A DNA stretch of 41,142 nt. Origin: Desulforegula conservatrix Mb1Pa. Lineage in GTDB: Bacteria > Desulfobacterota > Desulfobacteria > Desulfobacterales > Desulforegulaceae. This document shows positions 1 through 7,564 of this stretch, piece after piece. The position numbers and the translations under genes are program-made. The stretch lies in NCBI RefSeq assembly GCF_000426225.1, contig NZ_AUEY01000033.1, forward strand, positions 1 through 41,142, in the 5' to 3' direction. The stretch's first letter is position 1; the number at the start of each line of letters is the position of its first letter. A model generated the notes under the pieces. That model ran no database searches, was not told the origin of the DNA, and saw only the letters and a list, made by a program, of their open reading frames with translations.

Positions 1-235
1 TTCTGCGGCCTCCGTGCTCTTTCTTTGCTGGGATTTTATTGATAAACTGTCTTCTTAAACGACATACCCATCCGACAGAAACGCCTAAAATCATTGCTGT
101 CTGAGAAAGTGATAATCCAAATTCCAACGGTAATATTACAGCCTGAGCTCTTCTTAATTCATTGACTGTCTTTGCCTTTGATAAAATCTCTTTTGCCTGA
201 TCAAGTATCTCTATTCCACTTGCTTTTCTTGCCAT
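1..235 (-). CDS. IS630-type transposase, N-terminal HTH fragment (runs off window)
   Basis: Partial minus-strand frame with no stop before the left edge, giving 78 residues. It begins MARKASGIEIL and contains a helix-turn-helix-like stretch (LSLSQTAMILGVSVGWVCRL), then KKEHGGRR. An N-terminal HTH followed by a GGRR stretch is typical of IS630-family transposases ahead of their DDE domain, which would lie outside the window. An ATG at 247 is in frame, but GGAGG (complement of 241-245) sits 5 nt before the ATG at 235, so 235 is the likelier start. No terminal inverted repeat could be identified between here and 533. The family call rests on pattern memory of the N-terminus alone; another HTH transposase family is possible. 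Confidence 0.6.
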   Translation of the reverse strand, partial: MARKASGIEILDQAKEILSKAKTVNELRRAQAVILPLEFGLSLSQTAMILGVSVGWVCRLRRQFINKIPAKKEHGGRR

Positions 236-533
236 TGCCGCCTCCATGTCTTTTGCGGCTATTATTGCATACTTGATTTAGAAATGGAATAAGGAAGAGA
301 TACAAGTTGACACTTTGTTTCAAGGCTATTAATAAATCTAAGAAAAAGTTTTAGTGTTCTGTTTGTTGTTTTTTTTGCATTATCTTGAAAATATACAAGT
401 TCGAATTGTAATAAATCTTATTTTTTGCTAAACATAGTCATTTCTGCTTATTTTGGTTATGGTTTTGATGCATCCCAAGCCTACTGGTTGTTGTATTCAG
501 CCTGATTTGTCGTTTTGAATTCAGTGAGGTTAT

Positions 534-1460
534 ATGGATATTAAGGAAAAAATTACTGCGTTGGTGGGCGAAGCTAAGATTTATCAGTCTCAGGGGCTGC
601 TAAATGAGGCAACTGAGCTTTACTATCAGATTAAAGACATCCTGAACAGCAGTCAGATAAAAGGCAAAGAGAAACTCCTTGAGGATGTGACAAAAAAAAT
701 ACAGATGCTTGGTAACCGCGCCGCCAAATTTGAAGCATCTGCTTCCCAGCCAGAGATTTCGTCCAAAGCCCAGGAATTAATAAAAAAGCTTTTCACGCGT
801 TCAGAATCTTCGGATTCGGAGCAGGTGGCTCTTGAAGAAGCAATCATTATTGCAAAATTTGGTCAGTTTGATCAGGCAATAGAGGATTTTACAAACCTTC
901 TCGGGAACGAAAAGGTTAAACTTGAAGCAGCCAAGAATATTTTGAAATGCTATATTGAAATTGAGGCTGTGAGCAAGGCAACTGACCGTTTTCATCAATG
1001 GCAGCAGGAAGATCTGTTTAATGCGGATCAGTTAAAAAAGCTCCGGTCTTTTTTTGAGAATCTTGTTCACAAGAGGGGGGGGGCGACAGGTGTTGAAGAA
1101 CCTGCCGAGGAGACCGAAGCAGAAGAGGCAGCGGTTTCTGAAGAGGAATCTCTTCTTGATGAAGATGATATGATAGATATCAGTTCTGTTGGTATTATCG
1201 TAGAATCAGGACCTGCAAAAGGAAAACAGATAGAGCTTGATGTCAGTTTTCAGAGCGGAAACATGATCAGTCTGATTCTTTCATCAAAGGACAAACAGCT
1301 GATTGAAAGTTTTTCGGTTGGCCAGAAGCTTAATGAGTTGCATTTTTATTCACCAATAGCTATTTTTAAAAGCTCGGGCGTGGTTTCTGCAAAAACAAAA
1401 ATCAGCTCCGGTCCAAAACAAGGCGATTATTGTCTTGATATTGAAATAAAGAGCCTTTGA
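534..1460 (+). CDS. Helical-repeat (TPR-like) protein with beta-rich C-terminal domain
   Basis: 308 aa, no signal peptide or membrane segment, so cytoplasmic. Residues 1-185 are helical with TPR-like spacing (for example QGLLNEATELYYQIKDIL and FGQFDQAIEDFTNLLGNE). A Glu/Ala-rich acidic linker follows at about 190-215. The last 90 residues are beta-rich and end in an alternating pattern (GDYCLDIEIKSL) that could be a divergent PilZ-like barrel; this is a guess from strand pattern. GAGG at 526-529 supports the ATG. It is the first gene of a same-strand run with an MglA-like GTPase, a DUF4388 protein and a PilZ protein, so a scaffold or adaptor role in that module is plausible. A nine-G homopolymer lies in the frame at codons 181-184. 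No specific family was recognised. Confidence 0.75.
   Translation: MDIKEKITALVGEAKIYQSQGLLNEATELYYQIKDILNSSQIKGKEKLLEDVTKKIQMLGNRAAKFEASASQPEISSKAQELIKKLFTRSESSDSEQVALEEAIIIAKFGQFDQAIEDFTNLLGNEKVKLEAAKNILKCYIEIEAVSKATDRFHQWQQEDLFNADQLKKLRSFFENLVHKRGGATGVEEPAEETEAEEAAVSEEESLLDEDDMIDISSVGIIVESGPAKGKQIELDVSFQSGNMISLILSSKDKQLIESFSVGQKLNELHFYSPIAIFKSSGVVSAKTKISSGPKQGDYCLDIEIKSL
1075..1083 (+). repeat. G9 homopolymer inside coding sequence
   Basis: Nine consecutive G residues within the 534-1460 frame, encoding Arg-Gly-Gly-Ala between the helical half and the acidic linker. Loss or gain of one G would end the protein before its C-terminal domain. Long G tracts of this size are the classic substrate of slipped-strand phase variation. 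No other G tract this long was seen in the window's coding sequences. Confidence 0.9.
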
Positions 1461-1539
1461 TTAAGGATGAAGGCTTTACTGAGACCAGGGGCTTAAGAAG
1501 TTATCTTAATGATATATTGAAGGATACCAAGGCACTGCT

Positions 1540-2154
1540 ATGGCTGTAGTCAATCTGAAAGACAGAGAGATCGAATGCAAGATAGTCTTTTATGGCCCAG
1601 GTCGATGTGGTAAAACCACAAATCTTGAATATATTTTCAAGGCCTTTAAAAAACAGGTCTCGGGCGAAATGGTATCGATAAATACAGAAGGTGATCGAAC
1701 ACTTTTTTTTGACTTTCTCCCCATCGGATTAGGGAAAATTAACGGTTGTGATGTCAAGGTTCAGCTTTTTACTGTTCCTGGCCAGCAGCAGTATAGTTCG
1801 ACCAGAAAGCTTGTTCTAAAGGGAGTCGATGGCGTAGTTTTTGTGGCGGATTCCTTAAAAGTCAGACGTGAAAAAAATATGATTTCCCTAAAGGATCTTC
1901 AGCAGAATTTGAAGGATTATGGAATGAATATAGCTAAAGTTCCGTTGGTCCTTCAATACAATAAAAGGGATCTTGAGCAGGAGGGAATCCCCTTAATGCC
2001 TCTTGAGCAGATGGAAAGCGAACTTAACAGGCAGCTGCAGGTGCCTTCTTTCCCGGCCAGCGCTGTATCAGGCGATGGAGTTGGTCAGACTCTAAAAGCA
2101 TGTCTGAAGCTTACCCTCGAATCTCTTCAGCGTCAATTCCAATGGGCGAAATAG
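1540..2154 (+). CDS. MglA-like small Ras-superfamily GTPase (paralogue 1)
   Basis: 204 aa cytoplasmic GTPase. The P-loop is GPGRCGKT (19-26), the switch-II region reads TVPGQ (78-82) with Thr where Ras has Asp, and the base-recognition motif is NKRD (141-144). This Thr is the hallmark of MglA-family polarity GTPases such as the gliding regulator of Myxococcus. Length is normal (about 195-205 aa). In MglA systems the GTP-bound form marks a cell pole and recruits motility machinery, and a roadblock protein (MglB) acts as GAP. No MglB gene is adjacent here. It lies 79 nt after the helical-repeat gene and 12 nt before the DUF4388 gene, so co-transcription is likely. A second paralogue is at 29432-30094, sharing the same motif positions. 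Confidence 0.92.
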   Translation: MAVVNLKDREIECKIVFYGPGRCGKTTNLEYIFKAFKKQVSGEMVSINTEGDRTLFFDFLPIGLGKINGCDVKVQLFTVPGQQQYSSTRKLVLKGVDGVVFVADSLKVRREKNMISLKDLQQNLKDYGMNIAKVPLVLQYNKRDLEQEGIPLMPLEQMESELNRQLQVPSFPASAVSGDGVGQTLKACLKLTLESLQRQFQWAK

Positions 2155-2166
2155 TGTCGGGTCATC

Positions 2167-3342
2167 ATGGTTGATAGAATTGACTTAGAAGGTAGCTTGA
2201 GATTTCTTGGAGTTCCTGATCTTATCCAGCTTCTAGGATCCAACGCAAATACCGGAGTTCTAAGCCTGAAAACGCCATTAATCCCTGATGAAGGCCAGAT
2301 TTTTATATATAATGGCAATCCTGTGGATGCCAAGCTTGGCAACGATTCGGGCGCCAAGGTTATCTTTTCTTTTTTCGGATGGAGCGACGGCTCGTTCAGA
2401 TTCATTCAGAAACCTGTCGATCCGGAAAATAAGCTTAAACAGGGACGAATGCAAATCATCCTTGACGGACTTAGGATGCTTGACGACGGAGAAATCAAAA
2501 AGCTTGAGATTTCAGATGTTCATTCTCCAAAATCTCCTGTCGTTATTGACAGGTCTGATCTTCACGTCATCAAAGGCCCATTCGTTGATTATATGTATGT
2601 CATTGATGAAGAATTATATGATGACGGTCAGGAATTCGTTGTCCAGGGCTCTTATGGGAGCTGGATCTGGGTCGTTTTGGACGGTGTTGTTGAAATAGTC
2701 CGTAAAATTGGAAATGAAGAAATTCCGATTTTAAAGCTTGGCCCAGGAACATTCATAGGAAATCTTTCGGCCTTTATACATGAAAAAAGACCTAGAAGCG
2801 CGTCAGTAATTGCAAAAGGAAAAGTTCAACTCGGCATAGTAGACAATCAGAGACTCAGCACCGATTTTGCAAGACTTTCCCATGATTTCAGAAATATTGT
2901 TGTAAGCCTCGACAGGAGGCTTAAAATGGTTACTGACACTTATATCAGTTTACAGACTGACACATACAGCCCACCTCACAAGGAGGGTATTTTTTCACCT
3001 TTTATAAAGATTGGAGACACTTCTTCGGGGCTGTGGAGGATAGACAGCGGAGAAGCTCTGGTTGTTAAAAAAGATGGTAAAAAAGGGCGATTGGTGTGTG
3101 ATTTAGGTGCAGGTGATTTTATAGGAAGTCTTCCTTTTCTTGATATAGAAATGGAGCCCTCAACTTCAGGTGTTTATGTTTCAAGTGATATTGAAATGAG
3201 CGAGCTTGATATTGAAATGCTTCACAGTGAATATAAAACACTTTCAGACACTCTGAAAAACATGCTGAGCACTCTTGCAAAAAGCATCGCAGTAACCGGC
3301 AATTTAATAACAAACAATTCAGTCAAAAGGCGGGAAGGCTGA
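2167..3342 (+). CDS. DUF4388 protein with two degenerate cyclic-nucleotide-binding-like domains
   Basis: 391 aa, cytoplasmic. Residues 1-115 match the DUF4388 (PATAN-type) pattern: a short LEGSLRFLGVPDLIQLL opening, then GVLSL and a hydrophobic FSFFGWSDGSFRF stretch. Residues about 130-260 resemble a cNMP-binding beta-roll. The phosphate-binding cassette reads GTFIGNLSAF followed by RPRSAS, so the usual Glu of the FGE motif is Asn, although an Arg-x-Ala/Ser is kept. A second roll, about 270-375, has GDFIGSLPFL but lacks the cassette Arg. The folds may therefore not bind cAMP or cGMP; this is inference. DUF4388 proteins are often encoded near MglA and roadblock genes. The stop overlaps the following PilZ ATG (ATGA), so the pair is translationally coupled. 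Confidence 0.8.
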   Translation: MVDRIDLEGSLRFLGVPDLIQLLGSNANTGVLSLKTPLIPDEGQIFIYNGNPVDAKLGNDSGAKVIFSFFGWSDGSFRFIQKPVDPENKLKQGRMQIILDGLRMLDDGEIKKLEISDVHSPKSPVVIDRSDLHVIKGPFVDYMYVIDEELYDDGQEFVVQGSYGSWIWVVLDGVVEIVRKIGNEEIPILKLGPGTFIGNLSAFIHEKRPRSASVIAKGKVQLGIVDNQRLSTDFARLSHDFRNIVVSLDRRLKMVTDTYISLQTDTYSPPHKEGIFSPFIKIGDTSSGLWRIDSGEALVVKKDGKKGRLVCDLGAGDFIGSLPFLDIEMEPSTSGVYVSSDIEMSELDIEMLHSEYKTLSDTLKNMLSTLAKSIAVTGNLITNNSVKRREG

Positions 3343-3707
3343 TGAATGGCATTGATAAAAGAGTACATAAAAGCAGAATAGATTCCAAGAATCTTGTCGC
3401 TTATTCTTGCCTTGATGATTCGGGCACAGTTATAAAACAGGGCATGGGAAGAACGCTTAATGTTAGCGAAGGCGGGATACTTCTTGAGATTCACAATACT
3501 CTCCCCACCGGCTCTTTGCTGTCCCTTTCCATAGGGTTTGAAGAGGAGGTTTGTGATATTCTGGCAAATGTGGTCTATGTCCTCGCGTCTGACGAAGGCA
3601 TGTACAAATGCGGCATGTCATTCCAGGGTATAAATAATGAAACTGGAAGAATATTGAAGAAATTCATAGAGTTTTTCATGAGTAGAATTGAAAATTCTAA
3701 TAATTAG
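3342..3707 (+). CDS. PilZ-domain protein, probable c-di-GMP receptor
   Basis: 121 aa, essentially one PilZ domain. The N-terminus carries a basic KRVHKSR stretch at 6-12, which replaces a clean RxxxR. The second c-di-GMP motif is visible as N40-V-S42-E-G-G45 (D/NxSxxG). Beta-strand alternation follows to about residue 100 (for example GMSFQGI), then a C-terminal helix. PilZ domains bind c-di-GMP and alter partner proteins. The ATG overlaps the stop of the DUF4388 gene by one base, placing this protein in the same signalling operon. The irregular Arg motif leaves ligand binding less certain than in the PilZ protein at 18522-18980. Confidence 0.85.
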   Translation: MNGIDKRVHKSRIDSKNLVAYSCLDDSGTVIKQGMGRTLNVSEGGILLEIHNTLPTGSLLSLSIGFEEEVCDILANVVYVLASDEGMYKCGMSFQGINNETGRILKKFIEFFMSRIENSNN

Positions 3708-3722
3708 TTTTAAGGGTTTTTT

Positions 3723-4622
3723 ATGATTACAAGTTCAGTAAGAGAAACCAATATAAGAGAATTCCCACTGGTGAAAAAAGGTAAGGTTAGGGATGTATAT
3801 GATCTCGGCGATAATTACCTCTTTATAGCTACAGACAGGCTTTCAGCTTTTGATGTTGTTATGCCTGATCCGATACCTGAAAAAGGCAGGGTGCTGACAC
3901 AGATTTCCCTTTTTTGGTTCAAGGTTATGGAGCCAATCATTGGAAATCATATAGTGACGAGCGATTTCAATGATTTTCCACCAGAGCTGAAAGCATATAA
4001 GGAAATGCTCGATGGAAGAAGCATGATCGTTAAAAAAGCCGATCCGCTTCCGGTTGAGTGTGTTGTGAGGGGTTATATTTCCGGTTCAGGATGGTCTTCA
4101 TATAAGAAATCAGGCGAGATCTGCGGTATCCCTCTACCTGTCGGCCTGATTGAGTCCGAAAGGCTTCCCGAGCCAATTTTTACTCCGTCCACGAAGGCTG
4201 AACTTGGTGACCATGACGAGAACATCAGCTTTGATCAGGCTGTGAAACTCGTAGGCCCTGAAATAGCTGAAAAAGTCAAAAGACTGAGCATAGAAATATA
4301 TAAAAAGGGCGTTGAGGTAGCCGAGTCCTTGGGAATTATTGTTGCTGACACCAAATTTGAATTCGGAATGCTCAACGGAGAGCTGATCCTCATAGATGAG
4401 GTGTTGACTCCTGATTCATCACGGTTCTGGCCAAAATCAGATTACAGGCCTGGCGGTTCTCCTAAAAGCTATGACAAGCAGTACGTTAGGGACTATCTGT
4501 CAGGGCTTGATTGGGACAAGAATCCTCCAGGGCCATCCTTTCCTGACTTTGTGATCGAAAATACAAAGACTAAATATCTCGAAATTATGAATCTATTTTT
4601 ATCATCTTCATATGCGCGCTAA
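3723..4622 (+). CDS. purC: SAICAR synthase (phosphoribosylaminoimidazole-succinocarboxamide synthase)
   Basis: 299 aa. Catalyses ATP-dependent condensation of CAIR with aspartate to SAICAR in de novo purine synthesis. Family signatures are clear: LPVECVVRGYISGSG at 109-123 and LIDEVLTPDSSRFWP beginning at 223. KGKVRDVYDL near the N-terminus is the nucleotide-binding start of the family. The length matches the longer (about 300 aa) class rather than the 237-aa E. coli form. AAGGG upstream supports the ATG. It lies 15 nt after the PilZ gene and overlaps the ParB-like gene by 11 nt, an odd partner for a biosynthetic enzyme. The next purine enzyme seen, purB, is 9 kb away on the other strand. Confidence 0.97.
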   Translation: MITSSVRETNIREFPLVKKGKVRDVYDLGDNYLFIATDRLSAFDVVMPDPIPEKGRVLTQISLFWFKVMEPIIGNHIVTSDFNDFPPELKAYKEMLDGRSMIVKKADPLPVECVVRGYISGSGWSSYKKSGEICGIPLPVGLIESERLPEPIFTPSTKAELGDHDENISFDQAVKLVGPEIAEKVKRLSIEIYKKGVEVAESLGIIVADTKFEFGMLNGELILIDEVLTPDSSRFWPKSDYRPGGSPKSYDKQYVRDYLSGLDWDKNPPGPSFPDFVIENTKTKYLEIMNLFLSSSYAR

Positions 4623-5598
4623 TGCAATAGAAGTAGATCTCAATCATATTGATTTTGATGATAACAGATACAGGACAAGGTATGAGTGTTCTGTATCTGA
4701 TTCAGATCTATCGGAATTGTCCAAATCGATTGATTCTGTCGGAGTTATCAATCCTCCTGTCTTATCTTTTGACTCAGGAAGGTATGTATCAGTATCAGGC
4801 AATAAGAGGCTTCTTGCTGCAAAAACAATTGGATTGCATAGGGTTTTCTGTTTGATTTGTGAGGAATCCCCTGTTGATACCTATAAGATTGCCATCACTG
4901 AAAATATTTATACATATAATTATTCCGAACTTGATAAGGCACTGATAGTAAAAAATCTTTTTGATCTCATGAACGACCGCTCCATAGATTCAGTTCTTGA
5001 AATATTAAATGGCATTCCTGCCCTCAGAATGAATCGGGATTACATAAAGAGGCTTATTAAGCTTGATGGGATCCCTTCTGCTGTAAAAAATGCAATATCA
5101 GATGGGATTGTATCGCCTTCAATAGCTCTTGAATTCGATTTTTGGGAGCACAAGGATTCGGAAACGCTTCTGTTTTTTTTGCAGCAGTTCAAAATAGGCC
5201 TTAATCTCCAGAGGGAGTTTTGTAATCTTATATATGAAATATCAAAAATTGACGGCGCCGGAATTGTTTCAGTTCTATCAACTCCTGTCTTTACTGATAT
5301 TATAAACAGCAGTATTGATGTTTCCAAAAAAAGGGAGCTTGTTCTATCTGAGCTACGCAAAATAAGATATCCTCATATCGAAAAAGCAAAAAGAGTATTT
5401 GCTGAGACAGCAAAAAAGATAGTAAAAAATGACAATTCAATTTTATTCATGCAGCCTAAGAATATGGAATTGTCGGAAGTATCAGTATCTTTTTCATTCA
5501 AAACCATGGACGATTATAAAAAAAGATTGCGGAAATTGGAAGAAATAGAAGGTAATGCCGAGCTTGAAGATCTTTTGGATATTAATATAACTATTTGA
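4612..5598 (+). CDS. Orphan ParB-like N-terminal (ParB/Srx) domain protein
   Basis: 328 aa. The N-terminal 110 residues have the ParB order: a start (IDFDDNRYRTRY), SELSKSIDSVGVINPPVL, then GNKRLLAAKTIG (box-II-like GxxRLxAA), and ITENIYTYNYSELDKAL in the position of the ENIQR motif that binds CTP in ParB. Residues about 140-200 look like a helical DNA-binding middle domain. The C-terminal half is helical, with no recognised domain. The start codon lies inside purC (11-nt overlap), implying translational coupling. No parA is adjacent and no parS cluster was noticed, so this is more likely a regulator or nucleoid-associated ParB homologue than the chromosome partition protein. Confidence 0.8.
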   Translation: MRANAIEVDLNHIDFDDNRYRTRYECSVSDSDLSELSKSIDSVGVINPPVLSFDSGRYVSVSGNKRLLAAKTIGLHRVFCLICEESPVDTYKIAITENIYTYNYSELDKALIVKNLFDLMNDRSIDSVLEILNGIPALRMNRDYIKRLIKLDGIPSAVKNAISDGIVSPSIALEFDFWEHKDSETLLFFLQQFKIGLNLQREFCNLIYEISKIDGAGIVSVLSTPVFTDIINSSIDVSKKRELVLSELRKIRYPHIEKAKRVFAETAKKIVKNDNSILFMQPKNMELSEVSVSFSFKTMDDYKKRLRKLEEIEGNAELEDLLDINITI

Positions 5599-5706
5599 TT
5601 ATATGTATGAACCTTGGGTCTTTTAATTGCTTTACTTTTTTGCTCAATAAGTATATCAAGGCTGAAATAACAATGTAATTAGCATTGTAGCGAAAGGAGA
5701 GGATTG

Positions 5707-6144
5707 ATGAAGAAAATGTATTTTAGAGCTTTTTTTATTTCAATTGTGTTAGCGGTGTTTGTTTTATCACCGATGGCTGCTTTTGCAGAGGATGTCATTA
5801 TTATCTGCAATAAAAGCGTGGCTGTCAACTCCATAACAAAAGACGATCTGGAGAGAATTTATCTCGGACAGAAAAATCTGTGGGATGGTGGCGGTAAAAT
5901 TGAGCCTGTAATGCTTCAAAATGAACTTGCCGAGAATTTTTTGACGACCTATGTTGGAAAGAATGGTACTACATTTGGTAATTATTGGAAAAAAATGCTT
6001 TTTTCTGGAAAAGGAAATGGCCCCAAGCAGTTTGCAAAGCCTAAAGAAGTAGTTGATTTTGTTGCTTCAACCCAGGGCGCGATTGGCTTTGTGCCTTCCG
6101 GTACCAATAGCGATGCTGTAAAGATTGTGCCAGTATCGAAGTAA
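5707..6144 (+). CDS. Small periplasmic PstS-like (phosphate-binding type) protein
   Basis: 145 aa. An N-terminal signal peptide ends near AAFA (hydrophobic FISIVLAVFVLSPMAAFA), followed by DVIIICNKSVAVNSITKDDLERIYLG. That DLxxIYxG pattern, with later FxxYWKKMLFSGKG and GAIGFVPSG, is typical of short single-domain PBP-like proteins annotated as phosphate ABC transporter substrate-binding. At 145 aa it is about half the size of a true PstS and lacks the second lobe, so high-affinity phosphate transport is unlikely. A TTG at 5704 is in frame, but the ATG at 5707 is 7 nt from GGAG at 5696-5699 and is preferred. No pst permease is nearby. It precedes the porin gene on the same strand (54 nt gap), suggesting a joint envelope role. 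Confidence 0.8.
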   Translation: MKKMYFRAFFISIVLAVFVLSPMAAFAEDVIIICNKSVAVNSITKDDLERIYLGQKNLWDGGGKIEPVMLQNELAENFLTTYVGKNGTTFGNYWKKMLFSGKGNGPKQFAKPKEVVDFVASTQGAIGFVPSGTNSDAVKIVPVSK

Positions 6145-6198
6145 GAAGTGTTTTCAAAGATAAGGATCTTTAGGTTTAATCCGCATTTGGAGGAATAT

Positions 6199-7425
6199 AT
6201 GAAAAAAGTCTTTAAAAGTTTGATTTTGGGAATGGGCGCTCTTCTATTTTCAGGGGGGAGTCTCTTTGCTGTAGAACTTGATAAAATGGGCGGAGTCCAG
6301 ATCCACGGCTTTATTTCCCAGGGTTATTTATATAGCGATGAGAACAACTTCTATGCTGACACTGAAAACGGAACACCAAAATTCAATGAACTCGGCCTTA
6401 ACTTTACAGGTGATGTAACTGACCGCCTAAAGATGGGTGTGCAGCTATTCAGAAGAAATTTAGGTGAATTCGGCGGTGATGTTGAGCTTGACTGGGGATA
6501 CGCTAGTTATCTGATGAAAGACTGGTTTGGTCTCAGAGCCGGACGTATGAAGCTTTCCCATGGTCTTTACAATCAGGTTCGCGACGTTGACATGACAAGA
6601 ACCAGCGTACTTCTGCCACAGTCAGTATATAACGAAGCATGGAGAGATACGGTTAATGCTGTGGATGGTGCAGGTATATATGGTGACGTCAACTTGGGCA
6701 ATGCCGGAAGTATAGCCTATGAGGTTCAGGGAGGAACTGTTAAGGTTGAAACCGACGGCGGTGTTGCAACAACTACTAAAGAACAGCTTGCCATGCCTTT
6801 TATAGGAATTAATTTTAATCCCACAAGCGCAAAGTCCACCGAAGCTGAGGCTGCCTCGGTAATGTGGACAACTCCTGTCGATGGCTTAAAATTTGGTGTT
6901 TCAGCCTGGAACGTAAATCTTGAATTGGAAGGCCCTGGAACAAAGGGTGGCATGGTAATACCGATTCTTTTTGAAACAAATACAAAAGAAGTCACCACTT
7001 CAATTGAATACAGCATGAACAATCTGACCCTGGCTGCGGAATACTCCTACAACAGGTATGACTTTGATTTGACAACTCCTTTAGGAAAAAGCTCATCGCC
7101 TCTTGAAACCGAAGGTTATTACGCAAGCGCCGCTTACAGATTTAACGAAATCTACGAACTTGGCATGTATTATTCTCTGTACTTTGCAGACAAGGATAAC
7201 GAAGATCCGGATGAAGGCGATCCAAGGTTCCAGCAGGCCAGTGACGCTTATCTCAAGGATATCTGTCTTTCAAACCGTTTTGACATAACCAAAAACTGGA
7301 TATTCAAGCTTGAAGGTCATCTCATGGATGGCTCGGCTCTCATGATGAAGACCAATAATCCAACACCTCCTGGCAGAGAGGATGACTGGTATCTGCTTGC
7401 TGCTAAAATGACTTTCAGTTTCTAA
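6199..7425 (+). CDS. Outer-membrane beta-barrel porin
   Basis: 408 aa. The frame is open from 6148, but GGAGG at 6189-6193 and a signal peptide starting MKKVFKSLILGMGALL (cleavage after SLFA) place the start at 6199. The mature protein begins with GGVQIHGFISQGYLYS, common in trimeric porins of proteobacteria, and continues as alternating amphipathic strands (RLKMGVQLFRRNLG; LTLAAEYSYNRYDF; YELGMYYSLYF). It ends in MTFSF, with the C-terminal Phe recognised by the BAM complex. Substrate is unknown; its pairing with the PstS-like gene hints at anion or phosphate uptake, which is inference. A strong terminator follows. Confidence 0.88.
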   Translation: MKKVFKSLILGMGALLFSGGSLFAVELDKMGGVQIHGFISQGYLYSDENNFYADTENGTPKFNELGLNFTGDVTDRLKMGVQLFRRNLGEFGGDVELDWGYASYLMKDWFGLRAGRMKLSHGLYNQVRDVDMTRTSVLLPQSVYNEAWRDTVNAVDGAGIYGDVNLGNAGSIAYEVQGGTVKVETDGGVATTTKEQLAMPFIGINFNPTSAKSTEAEAASVMWTTPVDGLKFGVSAWNVNLELEGPGTKGGMVIPILFETNTKEVTTSIEYSMNNLTLAAEYSYNRYDFDLTTPLGKSSSPLETEGYYASAAYRFNEIYELGMYYSLYFADKDNEDPDEGDPRFQQASDAYLKDICLSNRFDITKNWIFKLEGHLMDGSALMMKTNNPTPPGREDDWYLLAAKMTFSF

Positions 7426-7449
7426 TTTAAAAGAGACTCTGGTTTTTTC

Positions 7450-7496
7450 AGGCGGAGTATGCACTATTTTATAGATTGCATACTCCGCCTTTTTTT
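7450..7496 (+). terminator. Rho-independent terminator after the porin gene
   Basis: Perfect 14-bp stem, AGGCGGAGTATGCA at 7450-7463 pairing with 7477-7490, with a 13-nt loop. The last stem base begins a run of seven T. It ends the 5707-7425 transcription unit and is the clearest terminator in the window. Confidence 0.95.
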
Positions 7497-7564
7497 ATTA
7501 GATATTATTTATAATCAATTTAAAGAAAGTTAATCACCAAAATGCATTGCATGCAGGGGGGAAT

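Noticed and set aside
653-998. Minus-strand ORFs inside the helical-repeat gene, and many similar ORFs inside recB, recC and the kinases
   Set aside because: Shadows of strongly coding frames on the opposite strand, with no independent start signals or family resemblance.
4612-5598. Chromosome or plasmid partition locus
   Set aside because: No ParA ATPase next to it, no parS cluster noticed, and it is coupled to purC instead.
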